From the NCBI GenBank assembly GCA_033026295.1, contig CM065181.1, forward strand, positions 11,565,001 to 11,629,000: a stretch of DNA of 64,000 bases. Reading direction: 5' to 3'. This document shows, in pieces, positions 23,210-36,691 of the stretch (the first letter of the stretch is position 1; each line of letters begins with the position of its first letter). The notes below the pieces were generated by a model, which saw only the letters and a program-made list of their open reading frames with translations, was not told the origin of the DNA and ran no database searches. The position numbers and the translations under genes are program-made. This stretch comes from Channa striata (taxonomy: Eukaryota; Chordata; Actinopteri; Anabantiformes; Channidae).

Positions 23210-25131
23210 ATGGCAGAGTCCGTGATTAGAGCTTTATATTGCAGGTCAACGTCATTGAACCTGAGCTCAAAGAAAGTAAGAGATGTTCCTACGTGTGTTT
23301 CCAGACTAACAAACCTGTCAGTTCTTTTGTTAAACAACAACTCCATCAGCTCTCTGCCTGTCGAGCTGCTTTCTCTACAACAAGTGAGTCTTCCGGCCCA
23401 TGCATTGTTAGGATATAACTAAACATTTAGCAAATATTAAATCATGTTTTTTCTTTTGCAATGGCTACAAGCTGGAGGAGCTGAATTTAGGAAATAATGC
23501 CCTAAAGCAGGTTCCCTGTGTTTTGGGCCACATGGAATCACTGAAGAAATTATATCTGTTCGGCAACCAAATTACAGTTATACCACCTGAGGCGATAGGT
23601 AGGATCTCACTCTTCTGCTTATGATTAACACATAATTTGTTGGAAGTCAAAAGATTAAATGTTCTACATTGCTTACAGGTGGCTTACAAAATCTTGTCGT
23701 GCTCAATTTGAACCACAACCAGATTCAAAGACTTCCACCAGAGATCGGAAGGTACTTTAATCCCAAGAAAACTGTTTTTTGTACATGCAAAGCTAATAAG
23801 CATCTGGTTTTTGTGAAGAAATGACGATGGGGTTTAATAATTATAATTTTTTTGCAATGAAAAACATCTCAGCTTGAAGAATCTTGAACACCTCAGTGTG
23901 CTGGACAATAAACTGGAGGAGGTCCCCGCAGAGTTGGGTCGTCTCACCAAGTTGTCGGAGTTAAACTTGATGTCCAACCGGCTGTCCTCTCTGCCCAAGC
24001 AGCTGTACCAGTGTAAAGGCTTAACCAAGCTCCACGTAGCAAGAAACAAGTTAACCAGCCTACCAGAGGTGGGAAAGCCAAGCCTTCACCTGGTCTCAGG
24101 TGATCTTAAAAACAAAGCTGCTGTCTGAGTCGTTTGTGGATTTTTCACAAATACTATTTGAATTTGAAAATCACTAATTTGGTAGATACATCAAGTAAAG
24201 ACAGAAATAGTACTGGTACTTTCTTGAGATACTGTAGTACAATGTTTGGATATGTTATTATAACCAACTTAATCTAAACCCTTTTATTGTATGACACAGT
24301 AGCATGGTTTCATATCCAACACTTGCCCTATATTTCATCAAGGGCATCAGGGCACTGAAGAAACTCCAGGTTGTGGATGTGGCTGGGAACAAGTTGTCAA
24401 TGTTCCCTGTGGAGGTACAGTATCACCTGATGTATGCCTGCAACGTTCTGACAGAACTCTAACACCTGTGGAAATAAACCCCAATTTTTGCTTCGGATGA
24501 CACTCTAGTTTCATCTGCTGCCCCTGAAGGAGCTCTACTACGAAGGCAACAGATTTGTGCGCTGTGAGCCAAGGCAGTCGGTGCAGAATGTGGAGGTTCT
24601 CTCATTAAAGGTACCAGCATTTGAAGTGGATCATCCACTATTAACGATACTTCACAGTAAGTGTTTGGGGATGTCGAGTACCATTGTTTGGATGCATTCA
24701 TGCCTCGTTATTCTTTTCTCTTCTGTGTTTCCCAGGAACTGGTTGCCAGATTTGTCTTGCGGGAGGACAGGAAGTGGTCCTCTCTAGTCCACAAGATGCT
24801 TCTACACTACCCGAACCTGTCTGCCCTGCTGGCCAGCGGCAGCTGTTGTGCAGTGTGCTCGAGCCCCTTTCTCACTACGTGGCTGGAGTGTGTGCATTTT
24901 GTCAGTCTCAGGAACGTATGTAAATATATTTGTGTATACAGTGTATGCATATATGACTTCACAGCTGGATGAATATATGTTCATATAATGACAAGTCCAT
25001 TGTCACGTCTTTATTGGTTACAGGACATGAAAATGAGGTGTTCGGGGACAATCCCAGTGCGTGCTCTTCTTTGTTCGTACAAGTGCTTCAACACGGGTGG
25101 ACATTCGTACTACGGTGTGGCTAGAAGATAA
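23210..25131 (+). CDS. lrrc69: Leucine-rich repeat protein LRRC69, complete
   Basis: Poorly characterised vertebrate LRR protein. Exons 23210-23383, 23472-23598, 23679-23751, 23873-24068, 24343-24414, 24509-24610, 24736-24915 and 25024-25131 join in frame to 343 aa (human about 347). About eight LRRs of the LxxLxLxxNxL type run from residue 18 to about 225, for example LEELNLGNNAL, LVVLNLNHNQI, LEHLSVLDNKL and LTKLHVARNKL. The C-terminal part has a C286-x2-C289 pair followed by WLECVHFV (297-304), matching the conserved C-terminal CxxC...WLECV block of the mammalian protein. The ATG at 23210 fits the family start (MAESVIRAL); the frame is open further upstream, so a longer N-terminus is not excluded. 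An ATTAAA near 25372 is a possible poly(A) signal. Confidence 0.93.
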
Positions 25132-25659
25132 ACATAAGTTCATTAAAAAGGTACCATCCATACTTCAATACAGTATTTGGTTCTTTTCAAATCTCAGAGA
25201 TGATAGCTGACAGTAGGTGGCAGCAAATGAACACTGTATTTTATCCATTCAGCGTGGCTGTTTCATTCAGACACTGATACACACATTATTTACAGAAAAT
25301 ATTCGGTGTGGAAACCCACATTTCAACATCTGCTTTTTTTTAAATTTAGTTTTTCAATGCAAGTATGTAACCATTAAAGCCTAAATGAATCCTCAACATT
25401 GTATTAATACAGCCCAGATTTTTTTACTAAAGCATTTCATCTTCACATTTTTTGGTTGGATAAATCTAGTGGGATCCTGCTCCCTTGTCAGTGCTGATGA
25501 AGCTGCACTAGACTCCATCGCTTCCCAATCTCTATCTCCATCTCCACTCAGTGGCATCTGTTCCAACCTGCCAGACAAGAGATTAGATACAGAGAGAGAG
25601 AGAGAGGTGGGGAGAAAGAGAGAACTTCATTTCTAGCAAATTAATTTCCCATCCACGCC

Positions 25660-25990
25660 TCCAGAGCTTGCTAGCTCATTCGCTAGCTGCTGTGGCCGCT
25701 GCTGCGTGTGTCTACTGAGTCGGAGCCTCATGCATAATGCATCAGGTTTAATTGCAAACCCAGAAACTAATGACTTTGGACTGGTTAACAGCAGGGGAGC
25801 CATACATCTCGAGCAAACTGAATGAAAAATCAGCTCAGAGGAGAGAAAAAAAGGAGCCTAGCCCCTAATTGATGAATAATTGAAGCGGCGAGCTACAGGG
25901 CATAATTGTGACATTTTGTTTCAATCAATTTCCAAGTGGTGTGGGCGAAAGTGCACTTAAAGGGAAAAGGCAATGACAACGAATGAGAAA
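25660..25990. promoter_or_regulatory. Candidate conserved noncoding element
   Basis: Lower-noise sequence with clustered homeodomain/POU-like words: ATGCATAATGCAT (25733-25743 area), GGTTTAATTGC, CTAATTGATGAATAATTGAAG and GGCATAATTGTG. Such clusters are typical of enhancers next to developmental regulators such as runx1t1. Conservation could not be tested; this is inference. Confidence 0.3.
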
Positions 25991-27149
25991 GAAAGAGAGA
26001 GATAGGGAGAGCAGTCAGTGATGGAAATGGACATTGGGTCTTCAGTCGTTGCAGTGACATTTGCTGAAGCTACTCGTTCAAACACAAAATGACTTTTCTG
26101 TCTATCTCCATTCACTTTTGTAGGTTTTCTGTCAAACCCCTGTTTTGCCTTTGTTAGGCCACTTTTTCACGCCTGGCAAATGGATCAGTTGATTTTTTTT
26201 TGGATGTTGTTTATTTTCACTTATTCATTAAAAGCTTTTTACAGCATGTAAAAGTGAAGTGCTGTTATTTGTATTTCTAAAATTATTTGTGCTGTAATCT
26301 TAGGAAGTATCAGGGCATTTGGTCATGTCAGGTAAAATGGGGGAATGTAACATCACATCAGTCTTTCTTTGTCTCATTGGCTTGGATAAAATAAAATCAG
26401 CGTGTCAGACAGATTATAAAGAGAAAAAGTGTCACTCGGACACAGGACCACTTCAACTTTATGCATTTGGCCTCTATAATATAGACTGAAATCAGTCAAT
26501 GTTTATTTAAGCTGCACACTAATATTCAATCCAGAAACAGAAATCACATAATGTTCCAGCTTCTGTAACATATCTGAGCACTCAGAATATAAAACATTTT
26601 TATGTTTTTACATACGCAAAGCTGCAAACATACTGTATATGAACATGACTGAAAAGTGGCTGCTGAAACCACACTAACGGGTGAAAGGCCGACATTAACG
26701 TGCCTTCTCGTAGGCTCCAGATGTTGGGTCCTGAAGCGGCGGCACCACCAGCTCAGCAGCCTCGGGACTTGTCTCTTAGTCAGTCTGGTGTCTGTTGTCT
26801 GTTGTCAAGCGTTCTCCCTCCATTCACACACGTGCTTTTTTTAACACACTGCAGAAAAGCAAACACCCTCCCTCCACTCGCCCTGCATTGAAGGCACATC
26901 ATCAAGATAATTTTGCCCCCACCGCTTTGTTTTCATCATGTCATTTCACAAAACACATAGTCGCACCCCCACGTGTGCGCAGACACACTTTTTCCATATC
27001 ACTGAGCTGTCCCTTATGATTGCTATATTCAGTGAGCCCTGTGTTTTTGAGTGTTTCTAAAAACCACGCACAGCTTGATTGACATCTATGGAAATGAGGA
27101 GGTTGCATCCTCAAAGGAGACACCATACGGATGGGAGCAGCATAGTGAC

Positions 27150-27255
27150 GAGAGGCATTTACAAAAGGCGCTTGTAAATTCCTGACATGCCTAGCATATG
27201 TTAATGAGCCTTTCTCTCGCTCTGATATAATTATTGCAGGGGGGATATTGCCTTT
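27150..27255. promoter_or_regulatory. Candidate conserved noncoding element
   Basis: Contains GCATATGTTAATGAGCC and GATATAATTATTGCAGG, which combine homeodomain-type cores with a complex, non-repetitive context. No ORF support. Inference only. Confidence 0.22.
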
Positions 27256-30159
27256 GGTGTAAAATTTCGGTCTCACATGGCATGGCTACCTCATGGGGAG
27301 GAATAAAGTAAAGAGTGATAAAGTAGTGAGTGCATAAATTCTCATTTACCATGCTTCAAGGTAAAGAGAGAGATGTTGGCAAATTCGTTCAGGCTGATGT
27401 ATTGGGAGAAGGCATGTTGGGTTCATTACATACCTCCTTTGTTAAAGTGCTTTCTGGAGTCTTGTATCGTTTGTTAGGGCGTATTTAGCCACTCTTGTCA
27501 TTTAGGGCACTTTCCCTCTTTATGTCTTTGGAGAAGTCTATGGCTGCTGCAGTTCATGTTGTTTCTTAAGGCTGGAAAAGCCAAGTGATATGCTGGAGTG
27601 TAGGATGCAGGTTGCAAGCTTTTATTGTAATGGATATAACAAAAATGTCTGCACTTAAAGCTTTTTTCACATATTTTACTCTGTCTAAATATGTCTCTGT
27701 GTTTGACTTTATGTGCCTCAACTTGTAATTGAATCCACACTTTTAAGGTTCACTGTATAACATCCTTAAACAGGTATTTGCAAGTGGTTTCAGTGACAAA
27801 CACTTCGAGTGTGACATCTCTACTGCAACACTGTACTGTGATTAGATCCATCAAAGCCATGATTGCAGTCTTCACCTCAAAACAATGATTTGACACTGCT
27901 TCACCCAGATTTCTCCTCTTCTCTCCTCGGGCCAACAGCAGAGGTGCTATTAAAATGAGTAGCATTGATTGCTGAATTAGGGGCCTTGTGACTGGAGAGA
28001 GAAAAAAAAAAAACGCCATTCAATAATGAGCAGTAGGCCAGTGTCATAGCCAGGAGTGTGCACCACTCCAATCAGTGGAATCTATTGTCGTGCATCGCTG
28101 CCCATGACAGATCTTGGTATCGAGCCACTGGCAGAGTACCAGGGCATTGTCTGCTTGATGGCCACACAATCAATTCTGTTGTGTTGCTAAAGAGTGTCGG
28201 CAGTAGGGGGCAGTATGATTCTCCGCTGGCTCCTGAACAGATGTGCAGAGAGGTGCACTGATGTACAGCACACTGAGATATGCTTGATGAATCTAAGAGA
28301 TAGAGCAGCTAGTAAAAGCAAGCACAATGAGCTCTTATTGGAATTTGAAGCCTAGTTGAAATCTAAGCATCAGATCGGAGCATTGTGTGACTGTAAGGCT
28401 AATACGTCTGGCCAGGCAGGAGAACAGGTGAATATTTTGTTGAACTAATTTATGCACATCAATAGTAAAAAGGGACGGCAAAGACACCTGATGTACATGA
28501 CAATAACTGCTGTTCCTTTATCAAATTCAGCACGTTCAACAAAAGAGCTTCCTTGTTATAGATTAGAAGCTGAGAAGAAATAATAAAGACAAGCTTGACT
28601 TGTAGTGCACTAGACTATAAAAGGATGCTACAAAACAAAGCCACCCAGATGTAGCAGTATAATAACCCAGCTTCCTCCTAATCTTTTCTGTTTTTTCACA
28701 TCACAATATATAAATAACAGTCTGGATACAGGCAAGTAAACTGCGTGTCCTTTGAGAATACAAGGAAGAGATGCCATTACGGAGACATTCCTCATTAGGG
28801 GTTCTGAGACAAGAGCCCAGCCATCAGGCCAGCAACCCTCTCTCTGGCAGTTCTAGGTCAGCACCAACCACATTGCAAAAATACCATTATCACGCTGCAT
28901 TTGTCGAAGAAATAAGGCAAAACACCGCTGGGACTTCAAAAGAAAAAAAATAAATCTTTAATCTCGAGTGTCTTCGAATCTCTCCGAAAGTTTCCTTAGT
29001 TTTAGTAATAAGTGATGAGGGGAGGGACATAAAAACGTGTGTTTCGATTTGTTTGGAGGAGAGTCGACGTTTATTTATTTGGGGAACAAACTGGAGGGAA
29101 AATGATTCTGAGAGAGATGTAGATTCTGCCTTAGATCTTTTGATGTCACTTCAGATGCTTCACTCAGTAGGATGCCATGCAGTATTTTAATGTGTTTTGT
29201 TGCTGGTATCTTTCAAAAACAGTTGTTGCAATATTCCTTTCTAGTTGCACTGCTTTGATCTTACCACTAACTGTGTATTTGACCCTAATTAGAAAATGCA
29301 TATCCTCTGTCTTATATGCATATGAATATTCAACACTTTCCTATGGCCGCGCTATTTGATTCATTATTCAGAACAATCAGACAATTCACTCTGATCCACA
29401 GTGGCGAACAGCTGAGTCGACCCTGCGAAATCTTTCAGTGCCAGCTCCACTCCACTCTATCATCAATATGATTGACGGCACACAATCTGAAAACCCAGTT
29501 TGAGGTCATGTGATGGCCATTGGAGCATGCCCAGTATACTGGTGCAGCAGGCGGGTGGGACACCAGGTAGCAGCATCTGGTCCACGCAGTTTTCTAGAAC
29601 ACACAGTGCCTGTGGCACTGCAGGCTTGGCTGGCTGAACATCTGTCTGTGATGTGCAGGCCGGCTGGATGAGCAGACCCACAACCCGAGCAACCAGCCAA
29701 ACGAACGTCCTGCGCACACAAACGTCCTTCAGGAATATGTGGGTTAATGTCTCAGTTCCTTCAATCTGACTACTCAGTCCTGTATGTAATATTTCCCAAT
29801 GCTGCCTTCGTCGTCTATCTATTCATTCTCCTGCAGCTTTTCTAAATAAAGCCCCATGTTTATTAATGCTTCATTTTATGCAAAGCAAATATTTTCTTCC
29901 GACACTCCACAATTAACTAAGTAGCAGTGACAACACCTAAAATAGAATAATAATTGACTGTGTATTTACCTTTGTTGTAGATGCAGTGTCCAGAATATAC
30001 TTTAGGTATGAGATTCATTTCACGCTGTGCTGGAAATAAAGTCTCCATTACTTTTGAACCATCAAGCTAATGTTTGGCATTTCAAGCACACCTGGTTTCT
30101 GCAAAGAGACATGACAAGAATGAATTTCCTAACAAAATAACGTGGACACAGGTGATCTG

Positions 30160-30179
30160 CGTACGTACGTACGTACGTA
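30160..30179. repeat. (ACGT)n microsatellite
   Basis: Five self-complementary ACGT/GTAC units in tandem, flanked by unique sequence. Confidence 0.95.
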
Positions 30180-31831
30180 TGTTTATACCTTTCTTTGGAT
30201 CTACAGCTGGCACCATTCTGAACCTGAAGAAAATGTCCACAGTGAAAACATACTGATGTTTAGCAGATAATGCGGCCACAGTAACCGTCAAACTTTACAC
30301 TCACGGATGGCACAGTTTCATCACACCCAGTTTGGTTGATTGGTCTACTGTTGTTACTGAAAACCGCTGAAGGCATTAAGGTCATTTGTTCTCGTTTTAA
30401 TGTCATGCCCACCTTCTATTTTAAAATATGTAGGTTACAGCAACGCAAGTCAGAGAAGAGAGTTTAGTATTTCTGTATTCAGCGTGACAAGAACCTGCTG
30501 GGAATCAAGAGTCAGCAGTTGTAACCTTGCCAGGATAATTGAAGAGACTTTTGGAACCACTGTCATGTCAATCAAATGCTGTTTGGCTGTGATGACTAGT
30601 AAACATTTCGAGATAATTAGGATAGTTGAATTTGAGAAAAGGCACCTGTTTGCATGCAGTTTTCCTTTTGTTGAATTTGTGAAAAAAAACTACAATTGCT
30701 TTTAACATCATAGTTGTAGTAATAACTTCTCAGTCGAAATTGTAGGTTATCAAACTCAAATGTTTCTCCCGTTGCTGTATTATTTTAGCCTATAGCACAG
30801 AAAACAACAAAAAAAAACCCATCACCAGAACAGCATAACACTTCACACAGCTCAGACCGACAGAAAAGAGCAGCATGATGCACCGCGCCCGCTTGCCCCC
30901 TTCCAATCCAACCTTGCCGACAACAGATGGCCGTCTCTCCCACAATGCCGTGCGGTCACAGATGCCAACAGAAGAGGTGACAAACACTCTGCAGGTGTCT
31001 GTCCCTCTGCGACCACAGTTTGTGCGCCCATTTGTGTTTGTGTGTGAGACGGGGGACAAAGAGCATCTTTCTTGCAGGGAGAGGAGAGTGTAATTGATAG
31101 CAGAGGACAACTACAACCTGCAGGAAGGAAGTGCCATCGCACGCTAAATGAATGGGTTGGCACAGACTGGCACAAACTGGTGGGACAGATGCAGTAGAAG
31201 GCAGCATTATTCATTATGGAATCTTTTGTGAGTAATTTGAGAATCTCTTTATGAAGTATGGTGGTGACTTGTATCTGAAAAGAAACACTTCCTATGCTAA
31301 AAAATAACCTCCATCTTTTGTGGATTTTATCTTATCTATTTTGTAATGCCATACATTAAAGAGTAGATGCATCCTGTATCACATGAGTGTGTCATGCATC
31401 AGTGTAGGACTTTTTTTGACAGATCTGTGCAAGCTGTTCCCCTTCCCTGTGTGCTGGCCAGGCCAGGTGTGGTGGTTGGCAGGGGCTAGAAGAGCCAGGT
31501 GAGCAAGCTGCTGGCCAGGTGCCCTCCAGAGGCTCGCTAGACTGACCAGATACCAGATGGCCGTGGAGCATCAGCGGGCAGACTAGTACATCAGCACACA
31601 GTTAGTGGACTTTCTCACACGTACTTCATGTGCACACGCACACACACAGAGCCACTCATGCAGTAAAAAGGAGAGGATTAGGAAACATTGCAGGCCTCCA
31701 GCGAGTTTCAAAGTGAAATGCTAAATGTGTTTTTACTGTACTTGTCTCCCAGCCGCCGTGGTAGAACTAGTTTACCTCAGAGCTTGCAGACATGTTAGAA
31801 ACCTATAAAGCTGGACCAGATGCCAGATACT

Positions 31832-32020
31832 TTCCATCCATCCATACATCCATCATCTGTAACCACTTATCCAGTCCACGTCCACCCTGGACAGGCTGCA
31901 GTCCATCTCAGGGCCAACACGTAACGACGTACACAGACGGACAACCATTGACGCCTACGAGCAATTAAGAATTACCAATTATCATTCATTTCTTTGGACT
32001 GTGGGAAAAAAGTGGAGTAC
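31832..32020 (+). mobile_element. Diverged copy of widespread teleost repeat
   Basis: Begins with CCATCCATCCATACATCCATC, then 'ccacttatccagtccacg', 'accctggacaggctgcagtc', 'atctcagggccaacac', 'agacggacaaccattgacgc', and ends near 'tttggactgtggga'. This order matches a repeat family abundant in fish genomes and related to the fragment at 17301-17376. It is noncoding and truncated relative to the consensus I recall. The exact family name is uncertain. Confidence 0.7.
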
Positions 32021-35000
32021 CTGCTTTGAAATGCTGGTCTTCTAAGATTAATGACTTCTATGTAATACTGAGTTTTTCCAAGTTGCAACCATGATGTTAT
32101 CCAGCCACAAGTTATGTAACAGACTATATGAAAGACCTTTGAGTAGACTGTATGAAAAGACATAGTCTCTGTGCACTAGCAGTTTGTGACTAATCTTGCA
32201 GCTCTTCTGTTTTCATGCGACCGCCCGCTCTGGTAATAGACTCCAGTTTGATCCAGTGCGTGTTAATCTAGAGCTCAGAATTTCAGCCCAGATCCGATTA
32301 GACTGACTCTTTGGGTTTGGCTTAATTCAGGATCCAATTCCTTTTGGCTTAAATCAGGTCAGGTTTAATATTGTTCCCTAACCCCCCCAAAATGTAACCA
32401 AATTTTTCTCTGGTCTTATGTAATTTACAGGTAACTCTGGCCTGTAAAGAGCCTATTGAACAGCAGAGTAGAATCTACACTTTTACTGTGGAAGTCATTC
32501 TCACGTTCTTACTTCACTAACAAAGCTATATCATTATATATCATTACTATATACATTAGTAAATAGTCAGGATGAAAACGACTCTTTGGACGTTACAGTT
32601 CAGTTCAGGTTAAAAAAAAATCCAAACCAGGTCCTTATTTTTGGTTAGTTTAAGGCAGAGTTTTAAAACTTTAATATATTCCAGTTACAATTTTGCCCGT
32701 AGCAGAAATCCCAATATCTGAAAAGACCTGATGGCTTTTGAAGTTAACTCCACTGCAGTAAATTTACTGGTCAATACAATCTCAAGAACCTGTTTAAATT
32801 AGAACAAATTCCATCAAGAGTCAAACTGAAAAGCTACCTACAACTGCAGTGTCTCAGACCTGAAATGACATTTAACAAATTTTAATACGTAAACGTATAA
32901 TCTATACAGTAACAATATTTTCTGCTTCCACCAGTGCTTTATAAATCACATTTGTGGGCCTGGCTGGAAGAAGACTGATCCGCCATCTGTAAATATTTAT
33001 TCAGCATCTCTATAATTAAACAGAGTCAATGCATCACGTGAGGCATACATGTCTGAGGCTGGCAGACACACACAGCCCTGAATAATATAGTGTGGAACAG
33101 CTTGGTCAAATATTAATTGTAGATCTGAGAGAGAGACTGCAAGACAGTAGGAGACAGAAAGGCATCAATGAAGTGATGGAGGATAGATGAGTCCAAGATG
33201 TTAGAATAGTAAAGGACAGATTGATAAATGGAAGATGTCATTTGAATAAGGGTGATGGCAGGAGAGAAATCAATCAAAACAAACAGATGAAATGATAAAC
33301 GCAAGACGTTACAGGGAGAATGATGAAACAGGAAGACAGAATGGGAAGATCTGATGGAGGAAATCGTTTCACGATGGTCTGACAATAGCTGCCGTACAGT
33401 AAGACGGCTCGGCACAGATGGAGCTCTACCTTGCTGTAAAAAAACTGAGATCCCGATTTAATGGATCTTGTTCATTTTCTAGTTTTAACCGTTTGAAGTA
33501 AAGTTACAGATCTACACTGATGATAAACTTGTTAGAGAAAAAACTTATTTGAAATAGCAGGGAATGTGTAAGTCTGATTAAAAGGAACTTAAGTGCTGGC
33601 TAACAACTTTTAGCAAATTATAGCTGCATGGGTGGAGATTAACTGAGTGGCAGGAGAAGACTGACAAATCAGACTGATATTAATCTCCACCCTCCATCCC
33701 ACGCCCTCTCATTTTTATTGGATATTAAAGACTGAATGCCTTTGTCTTTGATTTATAATAATGATAACTCTAATTTTTGTCCTTGCAATTTAACTTAGAC
33801 TCATCCCTTTACATATTTGTTTCATATAAACTGGGAAATCTCCATCAGCTTGGTTATATCAACACAACAACATCTACAGCAAATCATTAAGGCAATATTA
33901 GCACTAAAGTAAAAAGTGACACTGTGAGCTTTCATGTTTCTAAAGCCTTTCCAATTTGTCTCAGGTGTGCTGTTACTAAATTCAGTTCATTCACTTCATT
34001 TACTCAGAATAAACTCAGTGACAATTTGTGATGTACATTTTCAGACTCAGACTGTTATTGATCCATGAATTCATTAGTCTCCACAGAGAATGTGTCCTTC
34101 ATCTTCACATAACTGTCAGTCTGTTCCCTACTAAACTGAACTGCTTGTTTAATAGTTATGGAACAAAAGATATAAATATAGAACGACGTTGCTACCTCCC
34201 GTGGCCCCCTGCCAACCAACCGCATGTAATCTTCATCCATCTTCCCTCCCTCACACGAAGCAAATTCGAATGCCATGGGAAAGAAAATAAGTCCCGTGTA
34301 TATTTCAACAAAATATCTCGGGCAATCTGCATTGCAAAACCCAGAGAAATGTGGCATTTCGAATGAAAAATGTATTTCACAAACAATCCACTCACCAATA
34401 AATAGCTTTTAATCAAGATGATGGCTTGACAGCCCCGCTGTGTTTCTATCGTTGCATCTAGCATTGCAATAAATTCCTACTGTCCACAGGGACAAACTCA
34501 CGAAGTGCTCCACCATAAATATCACGTTGGATCTACTTTCTGTAACTTTCTTCAACACTTTAATACATTTTTTTTCCTGAAAAATGAAAATCAGGGCTAA
34601 CTATCCCCAGCTTCTCATGTTCATGTCCTTGGTGTCCTTGGGTGTGACACCAAAACCCAAGTTGTGATCAGGCCTCATCGATCATTGTCAAATATAATTA
34701 AGGGAAAAGCTTAAAACTTTAAGGCCACAATTTCTTACATGTCTTTAAAATAATACACGAAACAAAGATAAATGCATGTTTCAGTCGTTTTCAGTTTTTC
34801 ACACTTGGTCATTCACAGGTGAATACTGACTTCTTTGCATTCATTAGCATATTTTGTGTTGATGGTTATGATGTTCCGCAGTTATGACATTTAGTTAGGA
34901 TTAAAAAACAGCATTAAATGCATGGAAGCAGCACCAACCTTAAGCCCCTGCAACCACCAATGCCCCCCCCAACACACACATCATACACACACTGAGCGAG

Positions 35001-36631
35001 ATGGATGACATGCATTCCCATCCTTTTCCTAGGCCAGCAGCCAGGTGCACAACAGCTGGGGAAACCATGGGGAGGGTGCTGGGTAAGAAGGGTTGGGGGA
35101 GATGGAGGACCAGAGGTGGGTGGATGGAAGTCAGACCAGAGGGTGTGAAAGATGCTCCGGAATAAGCCATAAATTTCCTCTGGGGCACTCTGAGTCCTTG
35201 TCTTTCTAAATAGCAGTGAAATCTATGGTGTTGCTGTGCTGGTCAGTGAAGTTTCATCACACACTTGGTCACAGTATATTAAAAAAAAATTCTGCACTTA
35301 TTTGTAGTTGATGCCTAGTAGATTTATGAGTTGGAAAGGAGAAAATAGGATGGTATTTTTTTAAACAGGAGAAATAATATTAAAGAAGAAAGAGGTAGAG
35401 AAGCAGAGAAGAGTGTTGCATGAAGAAGAGCATGAAAAAAAAGGTTTTTGGTTATATATGAAAGACATTCAGTGGTCATTCACTCTCTAAACATTGATAA
35501 CCTTCATCGTTTGTGGCTCAGGTGCATGAGTTAGCCCAAAGTATGTAACTAATATTTTCTATGTGCCTTTAGGGCAAAAAGCATTCTAAACTTGACTGAT
35601 CCACTTGTGGAGCATGCGTTGTCAAGGAAACACACCATCCTTTGTGTATCACATTAACGGACAGACTTATTTATAACAGAAAGACTAGATATGCCGTTAA
35701 GAGTTTAAAAACGTTCTAGAGGTTACAAACAACAACAAAAAAAAAACAGTGGCTGAACATTTTATTTTAGTTCATCAATATGTCAGCTACTGATTATTTA
35801 CTACTACTACATTTTTAAGATGGCAGCATTTTAACAAACTCCCTCTAGTCTCTGTTATCACTTGACAAAATATTCTTCTAATTTTAAGTAACTGTAGAAT
35901 GTTTACACACAGTCACCCGACTGAGCAGTCGTTCACTAATCCCAGGGTGGTTGTTTCCAGGCTCCTCCTGTCTGTCACATGTTAACGTGTCCTTGAGAAA
36001 GAGACTGAACTCCAGGCCCAACGATCCATATGTTGCCGTGTTCATAGGCGGCTTCACGCCGTGTCTATAGGAGAAGTCTATGTGGTATTAAATGGAATAG
36101 GATGGCTGCACTGAGCAGGAAGCTGTGGGGTTCAGGATGACTGATGGAGTGTAATGCCCCACTGGGTGTCATGGTAAACTGTTTTTGGATGTGATTTGGC
36201 TCACTGGGATTAGCGGGAAACAGGATGCTTGTGAGAGAGAAGACAACAAGAGAGAAGTTCTCCAAAGTTACCAGACATGCCGGTGGTTCGGATGGTCACA
36301 GGTAATTTTACAACATGGTAAATGATAGAAACACAGATACACATGCAATAAAATTACAGTAATAATGAAACTCTAAATAAACTTTTCCATGTCTTTTGTC
36401 GTTTACAGAGACCACACGGCATTGTGTATTGCTTAGTATTGTGTGTGAGTACTGTATCTCAGGGTGTCATCCATCATGTGGTAAATCCAGAGTACGCAGT
36501 ATACAGTGTGTTTGGCCTCCACTCCTCATTCAGCCCTCATTAGCCATCAATCACCCACTCTGTACTGGCTGCCTGCATCCGAACAGACCCCCTGACTTCA
36601 CATCGTAGCAAGATGTTCATTTTGGCACATA

Positions 36632-36652
36632 AACACACACACACACACACAC

Positions 36653-36691
<39 letters not shown>
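36632..36691. repeat. Compound (AC)n-(AT)n-(AC)n microsatellite
   Basis: AC repeat at 36632-36652, AT repeat at about 36656-36684, then a short AC repeat. Likely length-variable. Confidence 0.95.
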
